Positions 55,470-63,975 of a stretch of DNA of 64,000 nucleotides are shown here, one piece after another; position 1 is the first letter of the stretch, and every line of letters starts with the position of its first letter. Both the position numbers and the translations under genes were made by a program. The stretch lies in assembly GCA_963826055.1 (NCBI GenBank), contig CAWGVO010000012.1:1-64000 (forward strand), in the 5' to 3' direction. Origin of the DNA: JBBDMC01 sp963826055 (GTDB taxonomy: Bacteria > Pseudomonadota > Alphaproteobacteria > Rhizobiales > Kaistiaceae). Under the pieces are notes generated by a model. It was not told the origin of the DNA, ran no database searches, and was given only the letters and a program-made list of their open reading frames with translations.

Positions 55470-56276
55470 TTATTCCTCGAACAATGCCTGCGCCGCCACC
55501 AGCGGCAACTCGTCGGCCCCCAGTTTGCCGGCAAGCGACGCCACCGCCAGAACCATCCCCCCAGCCCGCGCGCACGCGTCGTTGACGCCCCGTCCGCCGA
55601 GGCGCGCAGCGAGATAGAGCGCCGCGAACAGATCGCCGGTGCCCTTCGGCACCGCATCGAGCCGCCGGTGGGCGGCGAGTTGGGCCCCCTCCCCGGTGAC
55701 CGCGAGGTTGCCGGTCTGGCCCCCGCTGGCGACGGCGGAGGTGACGATCACTTCTTCGACGCCGAGTGCGCGCGCCGCCCGCGCCAGCCCGTCGTTGTCG
55801 CTCGCCCCCTGACCGGTGAGCCAGGCGAGTTCGTGTCGGTTGGGCGTCGCCATGTCGGCGAGCGGCATGAGCCGGTCGCGGACCGCGGTCGCGACGTCCG
55901 CCGACACGAACAGCCCGCCGTCGTCGCCGATGTTGGGGTCGCAAAGGTACCGGGCCTCGGGGTTCACCGCTTTCACCGCTTCCACCAGCCGCGCCGTCGT
56001 CGCCGCCTGTTCCGGCGCACCGAGATAGCCGGACAGCACCGCGCCGACCTCACCGAGCCATGGCGAGCGGATTGCATCATCGATGAGCCCCGCGAAGCCC
56101 GTTGCATCGGGGACGAGGCGGACCGCCGGGCCGTGGCCCGGGTGCCAGGTCAGGGTCACCGTCGGCACGAACCACACCGGGTACCCCATCCGTTCCAGCG
56201 CGAAGACGGAGGCGCGGCCGCCGACGCTGCCCCGCACCACCTCGGAATTGACCACGATGACCGCCGGCTTCGCCAC
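55470..56276 (-). CDS. pdxY: Pyridoxal kinase-like (PfkB superfamily)
   Basis: 268 residues: AVIVVNSEVVRGSVGGRASV at the N-terminus, YLCDPNIGDDGGLFVSADVA, MATPNRHELAWLTG, and the anion-hole/catalytic VPKGTGDLFAALYLAARLGG (GTGD with catalytic Asp). This set is typical of PdxY/PdxK, which phosphorylate pyridoxal in B6 salvage. The SEVVRGSVG segment is the substrate-binding end. Confidence 0.9.
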   Translation of the reverse strand: MAKPAVIVVNSEVVRGSVGGRASVFALERMGYPVWFVPTVTLTWHPGHGPAVRLVPDATGFAGLIDDAIRSPWLGEVGAVLSGYLGAPEQAATTARLVEAVKAVNPEARYLCDPNIGDDGGLFVSADVATAVRDRLMPLADMATPNRHELAWLTGQGASDNDGLARAARALGVEEVIVTSAVASGGQTGNLAVTGEGAQLAAHRRLDAVPKGTGDLFAALYLAARLGGRGVNDACARAGGMVLAVASLAGKLGADELPLVAAQALFEE

Positions 56277-56363
56277 CCGTCCCTCCGTTCACCCTGTCAC
56301 CCGCCAGCCAGTGGAGCAAAAACGCGCGGAAGGCTAGTCTCCATCCGGGTCGGGAGAAACGAA

Positions 56364-57269
56364 ATGCCCGCATTGTTGCGCCCCCGGCGAAGCGCCCTCT
56401 ACGTGCCCGGCACCAACGCGCGTGCGCTGGAGAAGGCGCGGACGGTCGCCGCCGACGTGCTCATCCTCGATCTGGAGGATTCGGTCGCGCCGGACCGGAA
56501 GGACGCCGCCCGCGCCGCCGTCGCCGCCGCCGTCCCCGATCTCACCTACGGCCGGCGCGAGATCGTCGTGCGCGTCAACGGCCTCGACACGCCGTGGATC
56601 GCCCGCGACATCGCGGCGATGGCCGCCGCCCGACCCGACGCCATTCTCGTCCCCAAGCTGTCGCGCACCGACGATATCCGTCGCGCCCGCGCCGCGCTTG
56701 CCGCCGCGCACGCGCCGAAGGAGACGAGTTTGTGGGCGATGATCGAAACGCCGGCGGCCATCATCAACGCCGCCGCCATGGCCGCCATCGCCGCCATGCC
56801 GACGCCGGCCCTCACCTGCTTCGTCATCGGCACCAACGACCTCGCCGCCGAGATCGGCGCCCGCATCCGGCCCGGACGGGCGGCCCTCGCCGCGCACCTC
56901 GCCGCCGTCGTCGTCGCCGCCCGCGCCCATCAGCTCGCCGTCCTCGACGGCACCTTCAACGATATCGAGGACCACGCCGCGCTGCGCGCCGAATGTGACG
57001 AGGGGCGCGACTTCGGCATGGACGGCAAGACCCTGATCCACCCGGGCCAGGTCGCCATCGCCAATGAGGTGTTCGCCCCGTCGCAGGAGGAGGTCACCTG
57101 GGCGCGCCGCGTCATCGAGGCCTTCGCCGACCCGGACAACAGCGGCAAGGGCGCCATCAAGGTGGCCGGCCGCATGGTCGAACGGCTCCACGAGCGCCAG
57201 GCCAAGCGCACGCTGGAGATGGCGGCGGCGATCGCGGCGATGACCGTGGACGAAGCGAGCGCCGGCTGA
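56364..57269 (+). CDS. CitE/HpcH-type C-C lyase (malyl-CoA lyase or thioesterase-like)
   Basis: A 301-residue beta-barrel: RRSALYVPGTNARALEKART, DVLILDLEDSVAPDRKDAAR, ILVPKLSRTDDI, acidic metal ligands in WAMIETPAAI and DGTFNDIEDHAAL, and FGMDGKTLIHPGQVAIANEV. This is the family of citrate lyase beta, malyl-CoA lyase and malyl-CoA thioesterase. No citrate lyase alpha or gamma genes are adjacent, so an Mcl-type CoA ester function is more likely. GGGAGA precedes ATG 56364. Confidence 0.88.
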   Translation: MPALLRPRRSALYVPGTNARALEKARTVAADVLILDLEDSVAPDRKDAARAAVAAAVPDLTYGRREIVVRVNGLDTPWIARDIAAMAAARPDAILVPKLSRTDDIRRARAALAAAHAPKETSLWAMIETPAAIINAAAMAAIAAMPTPALTCFVIGTNDLAAEIGARIRPGRAALAAHLAAVVVAARAHQLAVLDGTFNDIEDHAALRAECDEGRDFGMDGKTLIHPGQVAIANEVFAPSQEEVTWARRVIEAFADPDNSGKGAIKVAGRMVERLHERQAKRTLEMAAAIAAMTVDEASAG

Positions 57270-57400
57270 CGGAACGCTCCATCAGCAACCACTCGCAAGC
57301 GATTCTTTCCGCTGACGTTTTCGCGCCCGCTTGAATCGCCGCGCGAGGCCTCTCTTCACCCGGTATCGGAATGTGAGGTCACCGGGGCCCGCTCTCAGCC

Positions 57401-57418
57401 AGGCCGGCTAACCGGCCT
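57401..57418. repeat. Hairpin in the CitE-leuD spacer
   Basis: AGGCCGG-CTAA-CCGGCCT, a perfect 7-bp stem between the convergent CitE-like and leuD genes. No T-run follows. The rest of the 230-base spacer shows no gene. It may act as a weak bidirectional terminator. Confidence 0.4.
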
Positions 57419-57501
57419 CAAAGACTCACCTCTTCGCGCTCGCCTGATTCGGTTTCGCAGGCGCGGACTTGAAGTTGAATCGGAGCGTGAGGCTGCCTCC
57501 C

Positions 57502-58107
57502 TCACACCCACGGCCGCTCGGCCGCCGCCTCTTTTTCAAAGGCAGCGATGCGGTCGGCCTTCTCCATCGTCAGACCGATATCGTCGAGCCCGTTCAGCAG
57601 GCAGTGCTTCTTGAACTGGTCGATGTCGAAGCGAACGACGCCACCATCCGGTCCGGTGATCTCCTGCTTCTCCAGGTCGATCGTCAGCGTCGCGTTGGCG
57701 CCGCGCTCGGCGTCGTCCATCAGCTTGGCGAGATCCTCCTTGGAGACGCGGATCGGCAGGATGCCGTTCTGGAAACAGTTCGAATAGAAGATGTCGCCGA
57801 AGCTGGTCGAGATCACCGAACGGATGCCGTGGTCGAGGAGCGCCCATGGCGCGTGTTCGCGGCTCGACCCGCAGCCGAAGTTGTCGCCGGCGACAATGAT
57901 CTGGGCCTTCCGGTAGGCGGGCTTGTTGAGAACGAAGTCCGGGTTCTCACTGCCGTCGTCGTTGTAGCGCAGTTCCGCGAACAGCCCTGTGCCGAGGCCG
58001 GTGCGGGCGATCGTCTTCAGGTAGTCCTTGGGGATGATCATGTCGGTATCGACGTTGATCATGTTGAGTGGCGCGGCGACGGCTGTCAGAGTGGTGAACT
58101 TGTCCAT
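57502..58107 (-). CDS. leuD: 3-isopropylmalate dehydratase small subunit
   Basis: 201 residues: FTTLTAVAAPLNMINVDTDM, IIPKDYLKTI, and the signature AGDNFGCGSSREHAPWALLD. It forms the isomerase with LeuC. ATG 58107 has AAAGGA 8-9 bases upstream; the longer frame to 58191 is not needed. leuC is 2 kb further on with three genes between, unlike the usual leuCD pair. Confidence 0.96.
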   Translation of the reverse strand: MDKFTTLTAVAAPLNMINVDTDMIIPKDYLKTIARTGLGTGLFAELRYNDDGSENPDFVLNKPAYRKAQIIVAGDNFGCGSSREHAPWALLDHGIRSVISTSFGDIFYSNCFQNGILPIRVSKEDLAKLMDDAERGANATLTIDLEKQEITGPDGGVVRFDIDQFKKHCLLNGLDDIGLTMEKADRIAAFEKEAAAERPWV

Positions 58108-58174
58108 GACCTTGGTCCTTTCCGGGCCGCTGTCATGCGACGTGAGATCGCCGGGGTCAAGCGCGGGAGAGGAA

Positions 58175-58888
58175 ATGGCGACGCCGCACAACGAAGCCGA
58201 ACGGGGCGACTACGCCGAGGCGGTGCTGCTGCCGGGCGACCCGCTGCGCGCGAAATGGATCGCCGATACCTTCCTGACCGACGTCCGCCCGGTCAACACG
58301 GTGCGCAACGCCCTCGGCTACACCGGGCGCTACAACGACCGACCGGTGAGCGTCCAGGCGACCGGCATGGGTCAACCGTCGCTTTCCATCTATGTCCACG
58401 AACTGATCAACGACTACGGCGCGAAGACGCTCGTCCGCGTCGGCACCTGCGGCAGCCTCGCCGAACGGGTCGCGCTGCGTGACATCGTCATCGCCTCGAC
58501 CGCCAGCACCGACAGCGCCATGAACCGCGACGTGTTCGGCGCGTGGCAGTTTTCGCCCGCCGCCGATTTCGCCCTCGTGCGCGCCGCCGTCGATCACGCG
58601 TCGGAACGTGGCCTCACATGGCACGTCGGCGGTATCGCCTCCACCGACGTGTTCTATCACCCGTCGGGACGGGCCACCTACGATGCGCTCGCCGCCCACG
58701 GTGTGCTCGCCGTCGAGATGGAGACCCACGCGCTCTATACGCTGGCCAACCGCTTCGCCGTCCGCGCGCTGACCGTCTGCACCGTCACCGACTCGCTCGT
58801 CACCGGCGCCCGCATCGCAGCCGCCGAGCGCCAGTCGTCGCTCACCGGGATGACCGAACTGGCGCTCGCAGTGGCGACGACGACCTAG
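58175..58888 (+). CDS. deoD: Purine-nucleoside phosphorylase, DeoD type
   Basis: 237 residues: AEAVLLPGDPLRAKWIADTF, ALGYTGRYNDRPVSVQATGM, VRVGTCGSLAERVALRDIVI, and the active-site VLAVEMETHALYTLANRF with TVTDSLVTG. It cleaves purine nucleosides with phosphate for salvage. GGGAGAGGAA precedes ATG 58175. It is divergent from leuD and its stop overlaps the next gene by 4 bases (convergent). Confidence 0.95.
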   Translation: MATPHNEAERGDYAEAVLLPGDPLRAKWIADTFLTDVRPVNTVRNALGYTGRYNDRPVSVQATGMGQPSLSIYVHELINDYGAKTLVRVGTCGSLAERVALRDIVIASTASTDSAMNRDVFGAWQFSPAADFALVRAAVDHASERGLTWHVGGIASTDVFYHPSGRATYDALAAHGVLAVEMETHALYTLANRFAVRALTVCTVTDSLVTGARIAAAERQSSLTGMTELALAVATTT

Positions 58889-59295
58889 CCCGCCGCGTCG
58901 ATCGCCTCCATGTCGTCGTCCGACAGGCCGAAGTGGTGGCCGATCTCGTGGACGAGCACGTGGGTGACGATGGCGCCGAGGGTGTCCTCGTTCTCCGCCC
59001 AGTAGTCGAGGATCGGCCGCCGGTAGAGCCAGATCATGTTGGGCATCTGCCCGGTCGCCGGGGTCGCCGCCTCGTGCGCCATCCCGACCCCCTGGAACAG
59101 CCCCATGATGTCGAACGGCGACTCTGCCCCGAGGTCTTCGAGCACGTCGTCGTCCGCGAACTCGCTGACGCGAAACTGGATGTCGCCGGCGAGGCTGCGG
59201 AAAGTCTCCGGCAGCGCCGAGAAGCTCGCCCTCGCGATCGCCTCGATATCGTCGAGCGACGGCGCCTCGATATTCGTCCAGTCCGTCTTGTCCAT
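58885..59295 (-). CDS. Zincin-like metallopeptidase family protein
   Basis: 136 residues: IEAIARASFSALPETFRSLA, IMGLFQGVGM, MIWLYRRPILDYWAENEDTL, and a zinc motif VTHVLVHEIGHHFGLSDDDM (H-E-x2-H with a third acidic ligand). This is the small cytoplasmic metallopeptidase/DUF-type zincin common in alphaproteobacteria. Substrate unknown. ATG 59295 is chosen 12 codons inside the longest frame. Confidence 0.88.
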   Translation of the reverse strand: MDKTDWTNIEAPSLDDIEAIARASFSALPETFRSLAGDIQFRVSEFADDDVLEDLGAESPFDIMGLFQGVGMAHEAATPATGQMPNMIWLYRRPILDYWAENEDTLGAIVTHVLVHEIGHHFGLSDDDMEAIDAAG

Positions 59296-59472
59296 GGCAG
59301 GACCGATTCCCGCTTCCCGCCATCCGGTCAAGTGGTCGCGCCGTCGCGCCGCTATCCCTGAACCCCGGATGAACTGCCGCCTCAGGCCCGGTTCACGGCG
59401 CTCGCCTTAGCCTCCTCGCCATCGATCGAGCGATCGAGCGAATTTCGACGAGAAGCCAGAAGGACGAGCACC

Positions 59473-59856
59473 ATGTTGAAGAAAACCCTGATCGCGACCG
59501 CGACCGCCGGCCTGATTGCCGCCGGTTCGCTCGCCACCACCACCGCCGCATCGGCGGCCCCCGTCGGCGGCATTCAGTTCGGCGGCCCCGGCTGGAGCGT
59601 CGGCTTCGGCTTCCCGGGCTATCCGGCGCCGCCCCGCCTCCGGCCGCACAAGGTCTGCGAGCCCGTGTTCAAGAAGATCAACTGGTGGCAGTACGGCCAC
59701 CGCCGCACCAAGGTGATCAAGGTCGGCGAGCGTTGTCACTGGGTGTACCCGCAGTGGCCCGCGGGCGGACCACACCCCGCGCCACACCCGGGACCGGGGC
59801 CACACCCGGGACCGGGCCCGCATCCGGGGCCGGGTCCCTACCCGTACCCCTACTAG
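59473..59856 (+). CDS. Secreted Pro/His/Gly-repeat protein
   Basis: 127 residues: signal peptide (ATATAGLIAAGSLATTTAASA), then a core VCEPVFKKINWWQYGHRRTK, VIKVGERCHWV with two cysteines, and a C-terminal tail of three PHPGPG repeats ending PYPYPY. The core resembles small periplasmic or surface proteins seen in rhizobia; the repeat tail may bind metals or lie on the surface. Function unknown. A ribosome site (AAGGACGAG) precedes the ATG. Confidence 0.75.
   Translation: MLKKTLIATATAGLIAAGSLATTTAASAAPVGGIQFGGPGWSVGFGFPGYPAPPRLRPHKVCEPVFKKINWWQYGHRRTKVIKVGERCHWVYPQWPAGGPHPAPHPGPGPHPGPGPHPGPGPYPYPY
59782..59835 (+). repeat. 18-bp in-frame tandem repeat, three copies
   Basis: Three 18-base units (59782-59799, 59800-59817, 59818-59835), each coding PHPGPG, at the end of the secreted repeat protein. 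The first two units are nearly identical in sequence and the third is diverged. Copy number is likely to vary between strains. Confidence 0.75.
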
Positions 59857-59864
59857 GGACGGAC

Positions 59865-59892
59865 GAGCCCCGCGTCGATTGGCGCGGGGCTC
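59865..59892. terminator. Bidirectional hairpin between convergent genes
   Basis: GAGCCCCGCG and CGCGGGGCTC form a 10-bp perfect stem with an 8-base loop between the secreted repeat-protein gene (plus) and leuC (minus). There is no U-tract, but such stems between convergent genes usually end both transcripts. Confidence 0.55.
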
Positions 59893-59896
59893 ACAG

Positions 59897-61303
59897 TCAC
59901 GCCCACTCGCGCACGTCGACGAAACGGCCGGCGATCGCGGCCGCCGCCGCCATCGCCGGCGACACCAGATGGGTGCGGCCCTTGAAGCCCTGGCGGCCCT
60001 CGAAGTTGCGGTTGGAGGTCGAGGCGCAGCGCTCGCCGGGCTTGAGGCGGTCCTCGTTCATGGCGAGGCACATCGAGCAGCCGGGCTCGCGCCACTCGAA
60101 GCCGGCGGCGATGAAGATCTTGTCGAGCCCTTCCGCCTCCGCCTGCTCCTTCACCAGCCCGGAGCCGGGCACCACCAGCGCCGCCACGCCCTCGTGAACC
60201 TTTTTGCCGTCGACGATCCTGGCGGCCGCGCGCAGGTCCTCGATCCGCCCGTTGGTGCAGGAGCCGAGGAACACGTGGTCGATGGTGACGTCCTTGATCG
60301 GCGTGTTGGCGGTGAGCCCCATGTAGTTGAGCGCCCGCTCAACCGCGCGCCGCCGGTCCGGATCCTCGATCGTTTCCGGATCGGGCACGCGGCCATCCAC
60401 CGTAATGACGTTCTCCGGGCTCGTGCCCCAGGTGACCAGCGGCGGCAGCTTCGCCGCGTCGAGCTTCACTTCGGCGTCGAATGCCGCACCCGCGTCCGAG
60501 GGCAGCGTCCGCCAGTAGCCGAGCGCCTTCTCCCACGCCTCGCCCTTCGGCGCCCGCGGGCGGCCCTTGATGTAGGCGAACGTCGTCTCGTCCGGCGCCA
60601 CCATGCCGGCGCGCGCGCCGCCCTCGATGCTCATGTTGCAGACGGTCATCCGCCCTTCCATCGACAGCGACCGGATCGCCTCGCCGGCGTACTCGATGAC
60701 GTGGCCGGTGCCGCCGGCGGTGCCGATCTGACCGATGATGGCGAGGATGATGTCCTTGGCGGTGACGCCGGCCGGCAGCTTGCCGTCGACGGTAACGCGC
60801 ATGTTCTTCGCCTTGCGCTGGATCAGCGTCTGGGTGGCGAGCACGTGCTCGACCTCCGAGGTGCCGATGCCGTTGGCGAGCGCGCCGAAGGCGCCGTGGG
60901 TGGAGGTGTGGCTGTCGCCGCACACGATCGTCATGCCGGGCAGCGTGAAGCCCTGCTCCGGTCCGATGATGTGGACGATGCCCTGGCGATGGTCGAGCTC
61001 GTTGAAATACTCGATGCCGAAATCCGCCGCGTTTTTGGCGAGCGCTTCGACCTGCACCGCCGATTCACGGTTCTTGATGCCGTGGGTGCGGTCGGTCGTC
61101 GGCACGTTGTGGTCGACCACCGCCAGCGTGCGCTGCGGCGAATGGACCTTGCGGCCGGAGGTGCGCAGGCCCTCGAACGCCTGCGGGCTCGTCACCTCGT
61201 GGACGAGGTGGCGGTCGATGTAGATGAGCGTCGTCCCGTCGGGGTCCTGCGAGACGATGTGGTCGTTCCAGATCTTGTCGTAGAGCGTTTGCGGAGCGGG
61301 CAT
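59897..61303 (-). CDS. leuC: 3-isopropylmalate dehydratase large subunit
   Basis: A 468-residue aconitase-family enzyme. [4Fe-4S] cysteines are in HVFLGSCTNGRIEDLRAAA and CSMCLAMNEDRLKPGERCAS, followed by TSNRNFEGRQGFKGRTHLVS. DLHLVHEVTSPQAFEGL-type segments (IDRHLVHEVTSPQAFE) are at the N-terminus. It isomerises 2- to 3-isopropylmalate with LeuD. ATG 61303. It is separated from leuD by three unrelated genes. Confidence 0.97.
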   Translation of the reverse strand: MPAPQTLYDKIWNDHIVSQDPDGTTLIYIDRHLVHEVTSPQAFEGLRTSGRKVHSPQRTLAVVDHNVPTTDRTHGIKNRESAVQVEALAKNAADFGIEYFNELDHRQGIVHIIGPEQGFTLPGMTIVCGDSHTSTHGAFGALANGIGTSEVEHVLATQTLIQRKAKNMRVTVDGKLPAGVTAKDIILAIIGQIGTAGGTGHVIEYAGEAIRSLSMEGRMTVCNMSIEGGARAGMVAPDETTFAYIKGRPRAPKGEAWEKALGYWRTLPSDAGAAFDAEVKLDAAKLPPLVTWGTSPENVITVDGRVPDPETIEDPDRRRAVERALNYMGLTANTPIKDVTIDHVFLGSCTNGRIEDLRAAARIVDGKKVHEGVAALVVPGSGLVKEQAEAEGLDKIFIAAGFEWREPGCSMCLAMNEDRLKPGERCASTSNRNFEGRQGFKGRTHLVSPAMAAAAAIAGRFVDVREWA

Positions 61304-61375
61304 GGGTCCGATTCCTGGTGCCTTGGCTGAATGGTGGACCGCCGTGTGGCGGGGGCGCGCCGGCAGGCCGGCGGC

Positions 61376-61525
61376 TCAACCCATGGCGAGGCCGTCGACG
61401 GACATGCGGCGCGCCTGGAACCGCCACGGCATGCGCGCGCGATCCGGGATCGCCGCGTAGTCGAACGTCCCGCGCAGGCGTCGTTGACGCACCACCGCGA
61501 AAAAGGCCGGAACCGTCGCACTCAT
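61376..61525 (-). CDS. Possible 49-residue ORF upstream of leuC
   Basis: ATG 61525 to TGA 61376 reads MSATVPAFFAVVRQRRLRGT through MPWRFQARRM and ends GLAMG. Codon third positions are mostly G or C, like the real genes here. There is no clear Shine-Dalgarno and no leucine-codon run, so a leu attenuator peptide is unlikely. It could be a leader ORF of leuC or chance. The rest of the 61304-61610 gap holds the palindromic element copy B. Confidence 0.3.
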   Translation of the reverse strand: MSATVPAFFAVVRQRRLRGTFDYAAIPDRARMPWRFQARRMSVDGLAMG

Positions 61526-61552
61526 GGCCGGTTAGATAGCAATCGGCGCAAG

Positions 61553-61597
61553 GCAATTCCAGAAAAAGTGGATTCCGCTGTTCCGTCCGGGATTGCG
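61553..61597. repeat. Interspersed palindromic element, copy B
   Basis: 45 bases from GCAATTCC to GATTGCG, homologous to 20301-20345 over its full length: shared GTGGATTCC core and TTCCGTCCG arm. It lies between the metallophosphoesterase stop (61611) and the leuC upstream region. REP-like. Confidence 0.7.
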
Positions 61598-61610
61598 GAA
61601 AGACCAGGCC

Positions 61611-62531
61611 CTAGGCAATCGGAGCGCCGGGCTCCTCGGTGCCGGCGTCGCCACCGCCGATGTCGATCGCCACCACCTCCGGCGGCACGCCGAACCGGAC
61701 CGGGATCATCGAGCAGCCGAGGCCGCCCGAGACGATGAGATGACGGTCATTCTCGACCACGTGGCCGTAGGCGTAGCGCTGGCCGTATGCCGAGGGCACG
61801 ATCATGCGGCCGACCACCGGCAGCGCCACCTGGCCGCCGTGGGTGTGGCCGGAAAGGGTGAGGCTCACCCGCGCCGGCACCCTGGGGAAGATGTCCGGTT
61901 CGTGCGCGGCAAGGATGATCGGCGTGCCGTCGTCGGGAATGCGCGCGAGCGTGCCCGGCAGGTCGTCGACACCCTGGAAACGGCCGCGACCGCGCCGATA
62001 GGCAAGCTGGTCGCCGAGCCCGGCGAGCCAGAACGCCGGCGCCCCGTCGGGCCGCATAAGCACCGCGTCGTTTTCCATCACCGGGATGCCGACACCGCGG
62101 AGCGCGCCGCGCACCGTCTCGACGTCGTTCCACCAGTCGTGATTGCCGAGGACCGCGTGGGCGCCGAGCGGCGCTTCCAGGCGGGAGAGTGCCCGCGCCC
62201 ATTCGGCCGGCGGCACCGTGCCCGTCTCGAAATGCCGCAAGCCGGCGACGAAATCGCCGAGCAGGAGAACGATGTCCGGCTTGAGGTCGTTGGACCTCGC
62301 GACGATCTCCTCGACCCGCGACAGCGGCATCCAGGGATCGCAGGCATGGATGTCGGCGATCGCCGAGATGCGCAGCGGCCGGCCGCCCTTCGGCCATCCC
62401 GGCAGCGTCAGCCGGTAGGGCGTCACCACCAGCCGGAAGCGGGGCTCGACGGCGAACGCGTACGACGACATGCCGATGGCGCCGGCGCCCGCGGCCGCGA
62501 AAGAAGTCAGGAAGGCCCGACGTGTGAGCAC
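61611..62531 (-). CDS. Tat-exported metallophosphoesterase
   Basis: 306 residues: a twin-arginine signal (LTRRAFLTSFAAAGAGAIGM), then a calcineurin-like fold with ISAIADIHACD (D-x-H), LLLGDFVAG, LGNHDWWNDV (GNHD), and TLSGHTHGGQVALP (GHTH). This is the YaeI/YkuE-type phosphodiesterase arrangement, acting outside the inner membrane; YaeI-like enzymes can act on lipid or UDP-sugar substrates. Substrate not determined. Confidence 0.88.
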   Translation of the reverse strand: MLTRRAFLTSFAAAGAGAIGMSSYAFAVEPRFRLVVTPYRLTLPGWPKGGRPLRISAIADIHACDPWMPLSRVEEIVARSNDLKPDIVLLLGDFVAGLRHFETGTVPPAEWARALSRLEAPLGAHAVLGNHDWWNDVETVRGALRGVGIPVMENDAVLMRPDGAPAFWLAGLGDQLAYRRGRGRFQGVDDLPGTLARIPDDGTPIILAAHEPDIFPRVPARVSLTLSGHTHGGQVALPVVGRMIVPSAYGQRYAYGHVVENDRHLIVSGGLGCSMIPVRFGVPPEVVAIDIGGGDAGTEEPGAPIA

Positions 62532-62663
62532 CGTTGTCTGCCTGGTCCGCCGCCACTGTGGTCGCCCGCGGGCGGCATAGGCGTGCGCCCGCGCGACCGC
62601 AAGTTAACGGTCCGTTCACGGTTAACGACGGTAGCGGAGTCCGCGAGCCCGGCGAACGCGGGC

Positions 62664-63086
62664 CTATTTCTCTGCGGCCGGAGTTGCGGCGTCGAGCGCC
62701 GCCTCGATCTCGGCCGTGCGGGTGCGGTGATCCTGCTTCTCGGCGATGCGCGCGGACTTGCCGCGGCGGCCGCGCAGGTAATAGAGCTTCGCCCGCCTCA
62801 CCTTGCCGCGGCGGACCACCTCGATCGAGTCGATCGACGGCGAATAGACCGGGAAGACGCGTTCGACGCCCTCACCGTAGGAAATCTTCCTGACGGTGAA
62901 GTTTTCGTTGAGGCCGCCGCCCGAGCGCCCGATGCACACGCCCTCGTAGGCCTGGATGCGGGTCCGCGTGCCTTCCGTCACCCTGACGTTGACGCGGACC
63001 GTATCGCCGGGGGCGAATGCCGGGATGGTGCGATCGCCGACAATGGCGGCCGCCTGCTCTTTTTCGAGCTCCTGGATAATGTTCAT
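62664..63086 (-). CDS. rplS: 50S ribosomal protein L19
   Basis: 140 residues: MNIIQELEKEQAAAIVGDRT, GDTVRVNVRVTEGTRTRIQA, YEGVCIGRSGGGLNENFTVR, and VRRAKLYYLRGRRGKSARI, with a short Ala-rich tail. L19 sits at the 30S-50S interface. In many relatives it follows rimM and trmD; those would lie beyond the window if conserved, but the next gene here is DUF6065. Confidence 0.97.
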   Translation of the reverse strand: MNIIQELEKEQAAAIVGDRTIPAFAPGDTVRVNVRVTEGTRTRIQAYEGVCIGRSGGGLNENFTVRKISYGEGVERVFPVYSPSIDSIEVVRRGKVRRAKLYYLRGRRGKSARIAEKQDHRTRTAEIEAALDAATPAAEK

Positions 63087-63180
63087 CGGAGGTGACCTTC
63101 CTTCGCCGGCTGCGCCGGCGGCGAGCGCCCTCGGCGCGTCAAACCGCTTGCCTGTCGGTGAATCCGGGCGGTTCCATACT

Positions 63181-63975
63181 CTAATCGGATGGCTTTGTCG
63201 ATTCCCTGGGCGGTGCGTCGGAATCGACCCGCTGTCCCGGCTTGGCGAACGGTTTCAGCCGCAGCCGCGTATGATGGTCGCTCGGCCCCGTCCGCGTCCC
63301 GTCCGGACCGAGGCCGCGGTAGTAGAGCTTCTGCCAGCGCTCCGCCACCGCCGCGGAGTCCGGCTGCTTCAGGTCGGCGTTGAACGTGTTGCGGCTTGCC
63401 GTCCATTGTTCGTGCGCCCGTTTCAGCGCCGGATCGTCCGACAGCACCCGCATTTCCGGCTCGATCGCCTCCAGCGCACCGCGTTCGACCGGGAACAGGT
63501 GGCAGAACGGCTCGTCCTTCTCGAACCGCACCGGCGTCCCGGCGGCGGTGAACATCCAGTTCATGGTGAACGAATACGGCGACCAGTCCGTCTCGATGAT
63601 GCCGGTCAGCCCGACGATGGCGTCCCGCGGCCGGTTGATCGGCCCCTGCACCATCAGGTCGTAGCCGGGCTCCGTGCGGAAGAGACAGGGCACATGGAAG
63701 GTGAGGACGCCGCTGCCGAAATGGCTGATCGCCGGGGCGGTGGTGCCCTCGTCCGCCAGCACGGTGACCGCGCCGATGTGGCTCTCGCCGTTCCACTCGG
63801 CGGTGAAACCGGAGTTGCACAGGATCTCCCAGCCGTATGCGTTGGCGATGTTGAGCGGCAGGCAGCGATAGGCGAAGCGCTCGCCGGTTTCCTCCATCCA
63901 GTTGCGCTCCACCGGCGCCGGGCGGATGTTCATCGTGTGGCCGTCCATGACGTAGGCGGTCAGCTTCACCGGCAT
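63181..63975 (-). CDS. DUF6065 family protein
   Basis: 264 residues: MPVKLTAYVMDGHTMNIRPA, NWMEETGERFAYRCLPLNIA, NAYGWEILCNSGFTAEWNGE, HFGSGVLTFHVPCLFRT, and WMFTAAGTPVRFEKDEPFCH. This pattern (R-A-P--R-WM, ANAYGWEI, FGSGV-TFH) fits DUF6065, a family of unknown function sometimes linked to peptide or glycan islands. ATG 63975 is preferred because GAGGTGA lies 5-8 bases upstream; GTG 63984 is the longer option. The gene appears complete, with 25 bases left to the window end. Confidence 0.75.
   Translation of the reverse strand: MPVKLTAYVMDGHTMNIRPAPVERNWMEETGERFAYRCLPLNIANAYGWEILCNSGFTAEWNGESHIGAVTVLADEGTTAPAISHFGSGVLTFHVPCLFRTEPGYDLMVQGPINRPRDAIVGLTGIIETDWSPYSFTMNWMFTAAGTPVRFEKDEPFCHLFPVERGALEAIEPEMRVLSDDPALKRAHEQWTASRNTFNADLKQPDSAAVAERWQKLYYRGLGPDGTRTGPSDHHTRLRLKPFAKPGQRVDSDAPPRESTKPSD

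Noticed and set aside
62600..62635. Two GTTAACG strings as a CtrA site.
   Set aside because: The TTAA halves are 14 bases apart, not the 7 required by TTAA-N7-TTAA.
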